Positions 1 through 3,514 of a stretch of 5,969 nt of DNA are shown in pieces (positions within the stretch are counted from its first letter, which is position 1; each line of letters starts with the position of its first letter). Location: NCBI GenBank assembly GCA_013151535.1, contig JAADIC010000296.1:1775-7743 (forward strand), given 5' to 3'. Under the pieces are notes generated by a model. It saw only the letters and a list, made by a program, of their open reading frames with translations, ran no database searches and was not told the DNA's origin. This DNA is from Alphaproteobacteria bacterium. Its GTDB lineage: Bacteria; Pseudomonadota; Alphaproteobacteria; Rhodobacterales; Rhodobacteraceae. A program made the translations under genes and the position numbers.

Positions 1-1688
1 CCGGTGCGCATGGGGGCCGGGCCGAAAAATTTATGGGTCGCATTTCTGGGCCGCCACATGCCTTGCGGGGTTTTCACCTCGATCGGCGCGTCAATGATGA
101 CGGTGGCCGGGGACAGGCCGCTGTCAAGCGCCGAGGCATAGACAAACGGTTTGAAAGACGAACCGGGCTGGCGGGTGGCTTGGGTGGCGCGGTTGAACAC
201 CGAAGCCTGATAGGAAAAACCACCCTGCATGGCCAGAACCCGGCCGGTTTGCGTATCCATAGCCATGAAGCCGCCCTGAATTTCGGGGATCTGGCGCAAC
301 GACCAGTATTTGAATTCCTGCGGTCGTTCCTCGCCCTTCTTCTTTTTGCTGCCCTTCACCGGGCCAAAGATTTTCTGGACATAGATCACATCGCCAATGG
401 CCAACAGGTCCGACGGTTTTTTGGCCTTTTTGCCGGGCTTGCCATCTTCGCGCAGCGGCTTGGCCCATTTCATATCCTCGATCGGGATGCCGTGGCCGCC
501 CTCGATTTCCGGCACATTCTCGATGCCGACGCGCGCCGCGCCCTTGGAAAGTTCCAGCACCACCGCCAGATACCAGCCGTCGATGTCACGCGGCTGGGTC
601 AGGGCCGAAAGCGCCGCGCGCCAACTGGCCTCGTCCACCAGTTGTTCCGCAGTCAGCGTCGCCCGCGCACCGCGATAGATTTCACGGCTGCGATCATAAC
701 GCTCAAGACCACCACGCAATGCCGCTGCCGCCTCTTTTTGCAGGATCGGGTCCATTGTGGCGCGAATTTTCATGCCGCCGCCAAAGAATTCATCCGCCCC
801 GAAGGTTGTCGATAACTGGCGGCGGATTTCATCGGTGAAATAATCCCGCGTTGGCAGGCTGACGCGGTAATCCTCGAAATCACCGCTTTGCACGGTCAGC
901 AGATCAGCCGCTTGCGCCGCCTTGGTTTGTTCGGGCGTCAGATAGCCGTTCTGGCCCATTTCGCGCAGAACAAAATTGCGCCGGTTGATCGCGTCTTCCT
1001 TTTCGCGCACCGGATGGTATTTGGAGGGCGCTTTGGGCAGCACCGCCAGATAGGCGGCCTCTTGCGGGCTGAGATCTTCGAGCGTTTTGTTGAAATAGGT
1101 CTGGGCGGCGGCTGTCACCCCGTAAGAATTCTGCCCCAGAAAGATTTCATTCAGGTAAAGTTCAAGGATTTCATCCTTGTTCAGGGTTTTTTCCAGCCGC
1201 GAGGCCAGAATGATTTCCTTGACCTTGCGTTCCGCCGTGCGCCCGCCATCCAGCAGGAAGTTCTTCATCACCTGCTGGGTGATGGTCGAGGCCCCGCGCA
1301 GCCGCCCGCCCTGCGCCGCCGTCACCGCCGCCTTGATAATACCAAGCGGGTCATAGCCTTTATGGGTCCAGAAATTCTTGTCCTCGGCGGATACGAACGC
1401 GTTTTTGATGAGGTCGGGGATTTCCTCGATCGGGGTGAAAATCCGCCGCTCGCGGGCGAATTCATCCATCACCCGCCCCTCGCGCGAATAGACCGTCGAC
1501 AGGGTGTTGGGCTCGTATTGGGCCAATTGCTCGTAATCCGGCAAATCCCGGCTATACATCCAGAAGATCGCGCCAAGACCCAAGGCCCCCATGACCATCG
1601 CCGTGGTCAGCCAGCTAAAAATTAACCCGAAAAACGACAGAATGGAACGCAGCAAGCTGGAATACCCCGATTGGTTGGTTTTGTTCAC
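1..1688 (-). CDS. mrcA: Penicillin-binding protein 1A, bifunctional transglycosylase/transpeptidase (partial, C-terminus beyond the left edge)
   Basis: Class A PBP that polymerises lipid II into glycan strands and cross-links the stem peptides, acting in the periplasm from a single N-terminal inner-membrane anchor. About 562 codons are visible. Seen: a membrane segment at about residues 20-44, then a GT51 transglycosylase domain with EDKNFWTHKG (putative catalytic E102), GASTITQQ (132-139), RKVKE (second catalytic E158), ILELYLN and RRNFVL. An OB-like region follows with two lysine-rich loops, then the start of the transpeptidase domain with SSFK (putative acyl-ester serine S510, near 161). 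The SxN and KTG motifs lie outside the window. The frame is continuous with no frameshift. The start chosen is GTG at 1688, directly after an in-frame TAG, so it is the most upstream possible. It has no clear Shine-Dalgarno; a TTG at 1655 is a realistic alternative that would give MLRSILSFFG. The gene lies downstream of amiC on the same strand, so an operon is likely. Confidence 0.95.
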   Translation of the reverse strand, partial: MNKTNQSGYSSLLRSILSFFGLIFSWLTTAMVMGALGLGAIFWMYSRDLPDYEQLAQYEPNTLSTVYSREGRVMDEFARERRIFTPIEEIPDLIKNAFVSAEDKNFWTHKGYDPLGIIKAAVTAAQGGRLRGASTITQQVMKNFLLDGGRTAERKVKEIILASRLEKTLNKDEILELYLNEIFLGQNSYGVTAAAQTYFNKTLEDLSPQEAAYLAVLPKAPSKYHPVREKEDAINRRNFVLREMGQNGYLTPEQTKAAQAADLLTVQSGDFEDYRVSLPTRDYFTDEIRRQLSTTFGADEFFGGGMKIRATMDPILQKEAAAALRGGLERYDRSREIYRGARATLTAEQLVDEASWRAALSALTQPRDIDGWYLAVVLELSKGAARVGIENVPEIEGGHGIPIEDMKWAKPLREDGKPGKKAKKPSDLLAIGDVIYVQKIFGPVKGSKKKKGEERPQEFKYWSLRQIPEIQGGFMAMDTQTGRVLAMQGGFSYQASVFNRATQATRQPGSSFKPFVYASALDSGLSPATVIIDAPIEVKTPQGMWRPRNATHKFFGPAPMRT

Positions 1689-1728
1689 CTATACCGGCCA
1701 CAACCGGTGGCGTCAAAAGCGCAAAGGC

Positions 1729-1749
1729 GTGATATTGGCTGAATATCGC
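1729..1749. repeat. Inverted repeat GATATT-N5-AATATC
   Basis: The arms at 1731-1736 and 1742-1747 are perfect reverse complements around a 5-base loop. The helix can be lengthened to about 8 pairs with one G-U wobble pair (1730/1748) and one G-C pair (1729/1749). It could be an RNA hairpin in the amiC-mrcA transcript or a protein-binding site. No function is shown by the sequence alone. Confidence 0.45.
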
Positions 1750-1750
1750 C

Positions 1751-1760
1751 CAAATATTTG
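1751..1760. repeat. Perfect 10-base palindrome CAAATATTTG
   Basis: This AT-rich, perfectly self-complementary site lies 63 bases upstream of the mrcA GTG in an otherwise GC-rich stretch, two bases from the neighbouring inverted repeat. It could be an operator half-site pair or a chance event; I do not recognise a known regulator consensus in it. Confidence 0.3.
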
Positions 1761-1823
1761 TGATCGCACCGGGATTGTGGCTGTGCGGCGAACAATAGGC
1801 AGGATTTGCACCGCAAGCGTGGG

Positions 1824-3101
1824 TTACTGGCGCAGCAGGCGGGCCTCGGCGGCGTCGGCAAGGCTCCATTTATCCAGGGCTGCGAGAATCCCCGATATCG
1901 CCTTTTTGCGCCACGCAGGATTGGACAGGTTGGACAGATCAAGCGGGTTGGACATGAAGCCGAACTCGACCAGAACCGATGGAATATCCGGGGCTTTCAG
2001 CACCGAAAACCCGGCCGACAGACGCGGCCGCGAGCGGATTTTGCCAACGCTTTGCGCAATCCCCGCCACCAGCGCCTCGGCCAGTTTTTCCGAGCGTGGC
2101 CGGGTTTCGATGCGGGCCAGATCCATCAGCACCGATACGATTTGATCGTCCTGTTCGGCCAGATCGACACCGGCCAGCAAATCGCTGCGCTCGTGGCTTG
2201 CAGCCAGCGCCGCCGCCGCCGCATCGGACGCCACATCGGACAGGGTATAGATGGTAGTGCCGGTGGCGGTGCCTGCCGCAAGTGCGTCGGCGTGCAGCGA
2301 TATGAATATATCCGCCCCACCTTCACGGGCCCGGGTAATCCGGCCCTGAAGTGACAGAAATACATCCTCATCGCGTGTCAGGAACACCTCGTAATCGCCT
2401 GAAAGAATAAGCGTTTCCTTGAGTTCACGAGCAAGGTTCAGCATCAGATCGGCCTCGACCAATGCCTGATATTGCGCACCGGGATCAATGCCGCCATGGC
2501 CGGGATCAAGCGCGATAACGATCTTGCGTTCACCCATGGGCCGGGTTTTGGCCAAAGAGGTTTCCACCGGCTCGGGCAAGGCCCAGATATCGCCCGCAGC
2601 GCTTTCACTTTGCGCCCCGATTTCAGCCGTAAACGCAACCGCGCTTTGCGGTACAAGCCGGATGCGGATGGTTGCGCTCCCCGCGCTGGCACTGGTTTGC
2701 ATCGACACTTCGGCCACCTTCAGCGGCAGCGCCATTTCCAGCACCAGCCGTGACCAGCCGGGGCGAAACAAACCAAAGCGGATATCCTTGATCTGGTTGG
2801 TGCGCACCAGAGCGTTGCGTTTCAGCGCGCCAAACCTGACCTCTTGGAAATCAATCACCAGACGGCGGGGCTTATCAAGCGTCATAACACGATAAGGCAC
2901 GCCCTGGGTCAGCTTCAAAACGATGTCCACATCACCAGATTGGCGCGCCGTCACGCTTGAGCCGTCAAGCTCAAGGCGCGCCAACGCCTGCAATTGCTGG
3001 GCCGGTGCCGCAAAGGGGATCACCAGCACCAGACCGAATAATATCGCGATTAGTCCGCTCAACCGCATGTTTGCCTGCTTGTTTTTCTTCTGTACCACCA
3101 T
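1824..3101 (-). CDS. amiC: N-acetylmuramoyl-L-alanine amidase, AmiC type (AMIN + Amidase_3)
   Basis: Periplasmic zinc hydrolase that cleaves the bond between N-acetylmuramic acid and the L-alanine of the stem peptide, used in septal peptidoglycan splitting. The protein is 425 aa. Seen: a basic N-terminus and hydrophobic stretch with probable signal peptidase cleavage after APA (residue 34), an AMIN domain at about 38-145, a linker, and an Amidase_3 domain at about 193-412. Zinc ligands are H202 (DPGHGG), E216 (VEADL) and H270 (SLHAD), with catalytic E379 (LVEFGF). Residues about 287-340 (SDLLAGVDL... IVSVLMDLAR) match the helix-bearing insert that blocks the active site in AmiC-family enzymes until an EnvC-like LytM protein releases it, so activator control is inferred. 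The start is uncertain: ATG at 3101 is the longest form without a good ribosome site. ATG at 3068 would give a compact signal peptide (MRLSGLIAIL) and has AGG a few bases upstream. Intact, ending in TAA; probably the first gene of an amiC-mrcA operon. Confidence 0.95.
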   Translation of the reverse strand: MVVQKKNKQANMRLSGLIAILFGLVLVIPFAAPAQQLQALARLELDGSSVTARQSGDVDIVLKLTQGVPYRVMTLDKPRRLVIDFQEVRFGALKRNALVRTNQIKDIRFGLFRPGWSRLVLEMALPLKVAEVSMQTSASAGSATIRIRLVPQSAVAFTAEIGAQSESAAGDIWALPEPVETSLAKTRPMGERKIVIALDPGHGGIDPGAQYQALVEADLMLNLARELKETLILSGDYEVFLTRDEDVFLSLQGRITRAREGGADIFISLHADALAAGTATGTTIYTLSDVASDAAAAALAASHERSDLLAGVDLAEQDDQIVSVLMDLARIETRPRSEKLAEALVAGIAQSVGKIRSRPRLSAGFSVLKAPDIPSVLVEFGFMSNPLDLSNLSNPAWRKKAISGILAALDKWSLADAAEARLLRQ

Positions 3102-3128
3102 ACATAACCCGCAACAGGAAAAACACCA

Positions 3129-3159
3129 TTGTCATTGTCACGGGTTTGTCGTTATTGTC
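3129..3159. repeat. Four TTGTC direct repeats upstream of amiC
   Basis: TTGTC occurs at 3129-3133, 3135-3139, 3146-3150 and 3155-3159, all on the plus strand, with start-to-start steps of 6, 11 and 9 bases. The cluster ends 28 bases upstream of the amiC ATG at 3101, a position suited to a promoter or operator. It could equally be low-complexity drift. Confidence 0.35.
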
Positions 3160-3272
3160 GCCCCACAGGACATCGGACGCAAAAAGCCGGTTTTCCTGCA
3201 TTCAGTTTCGTTGCTCGGGTTACGCTTCAGGCAAATGCCAAAGAAAGCCGCTGACCAGACCAACAGGCCCAT
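3138..3272 (-). CDS. Doubtful 44-aa small ORF with one hydrophobic segment
   Basis: A short frame runs from ATG at 3272 to TGA at 3138-3140, 36 bases upstream of amiC and on the same strand. It begins MGLLVWSAAFFGICLKRN, which reads like one membrane-crossing segment followed by positive charges, and continues as a polar tail of about 26 residues with two cysteines. A TTG three codons upstream could also serve as start. Against it: no clear ribosome-binding site, uncommon codons (AGG, ATA, ACA) in the second half, and a location where the amiC promoter should be. I do not recognise a family. It is most likely not translated. Confidence 0.12.
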   Translation of the reverse strand: MGLLVWSAAFFGICLKRNPSNETECRKTGFLRPMSCGATITTNP

Positions 3273-3389
3273 GATGGCCAACAGAGCTTGCCCGGCAGCC
3301 TTTCAAAATGTCGGGATTTAGAATTGGCGCGGCCACAAGGATCGTGTCGGAGAAAAACCGCGATGAAACGCGACGGCAATAGTATTACA

Positions 3390-3420
3390 GGAACGAAAGC
3401 GGCCATGGCCGTTGGTTTCC
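3390..3420 (+). promoter_or_regulatory. Imperfect stem-loop with 12-base palindrome in the rne leader
   Basis: The core CGGCCATGGCCG at 3400-3411 is a perfect palindrome. Flanking bases extend it into an interrupted hairpin: GGAA at 3390-3393 pairs with TTCC at 3417-3420, AA with TT closer in, and CGGC with GCCG around a CATG tetraloop. It lies 95-125 bases upstream of the rne ATG. RNase E genes in enterobacteria autoregulate through leader hairpins; a similar role here is inference only. Confidence 0.3.
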
Positions 3421-3470
3421 GCTCGCCTGCGTCTCAATCAGCCCAAATGAAACAATCCCACCTGAGCCGA

Positions 3471-3499
3471 GCGGCAAAATCGCCGCCCGCCCCCGGCGG
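3471..3499 (+). promoter_or_regulatory. Two overlapping, mutually exclusive GC hairpins before the rne start
   Basis: Hairpin A pairs GCGGC (3471-3475) with GCCGC (3482-3486) around a 6-base loop. Hairpin B pairs CCGCC (3483-3487) with GGCGG (3495-3499) around a 7-base loop. They share bases 3483-3486, so only one can form. Hairpin B ends 15 bases before the rne ATG, next to the weak purine-rich ribosome site GAGAGA at 3507-3512, so folding could affect initiation. Confidence 0.35.
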
Positions 3500-3514
3500 A
3501 TTGCATGAGAGAAC

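Larger units (their letters stand above)
1689..1823. other. amiC-mrcA spacer with inverted repeats, no gene
   Basis: This 135-base gap lies between the amiC stop and the mrcA start. It holds three small symmetric elements: ACCGG/CCGGT at 1693-1708, GATATT/AATATC at 1731-1747, and the palindrome CAAATATTTG at 1751-1760. No run of T follows any of them on the minus strand, so none looks like a classical intrinsic terminator, and read-through from amiC into mrcA is plausible. I could not pick a convincing promoter for mrcA. Confidence 0.6.
3102..3514. other. Divergent intergenic region between amiC and rne
   Basis: These 413 bases contain no convincing gene and must carry the promoters and leaders of both flanking genes. 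Seen: a cluster of four TTGTC copies on the amiC side, an imperfect hairpin around the palindrome CGGCCATGGCCG, and GC-rich overlapping hairpins just before rne. A TAGAAT at 3319-3324 resembles a -10 box for rne, but no matching -35 box sits at the right distance, so it is only a hint; if real, the rne leader would be roughly 180 bases. A GGAG (3349-3352) precedes an ATG at 3363 that opens a frame overlapping the rne start out of frame. On the minus strand there is a 44-codon hydrophobic frame (3138-3272). Confidence 0.6.

Noticed and set aside
33..815. Plus-strand open frame of 260 codons opposite mrcA
   Set aside because: The minus strand here encodes an unbroken PBP1A with all expected motifs; the plus-strand product is Arg/His/Gly-rich and unlike a protein.
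888..1625. Plus-strand open frame of 245 codons opposite the PBP1A transglycosylase domain
   Set aside because: Shadow of the PBP1A frame, which carries the conserved GT51 motifs on the other strand.
1689..1823. Intrinsic terminator between amiC and mrcA
   Set aside because: The inverted repeats are short and AT-rich or very small, and no U-tract follows on the minus strand.
1806..2354. Plus-strand open frame of 182 codons opposite amiC
   Set aside because: Shadow of the amidase C-terminal domain; composition is Arg/Gly/Gln-rich and no family is recognisable.
3181..3195. AAAAAGCCGGTTTT as a terminator or operator
   Set aside because: The symmetry is imperfect and there is no useful loop; the A and T runs flanking a GC core are too short to support a call.
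2971..3201. Minus-strand open frame of 76 codons overlapping the amiC start
   Set aside because: Most of it overlaps the amiC signal peptide and AMIN domain out of frame; it has no ribosome site and no recognisable features.
3260..3284. Direct repeat CCAACAG spaced 18 bases apart
   Set aside because: Seven bases repeated twice in GC-rich DNA is not above chance, and no partner motif supports it.
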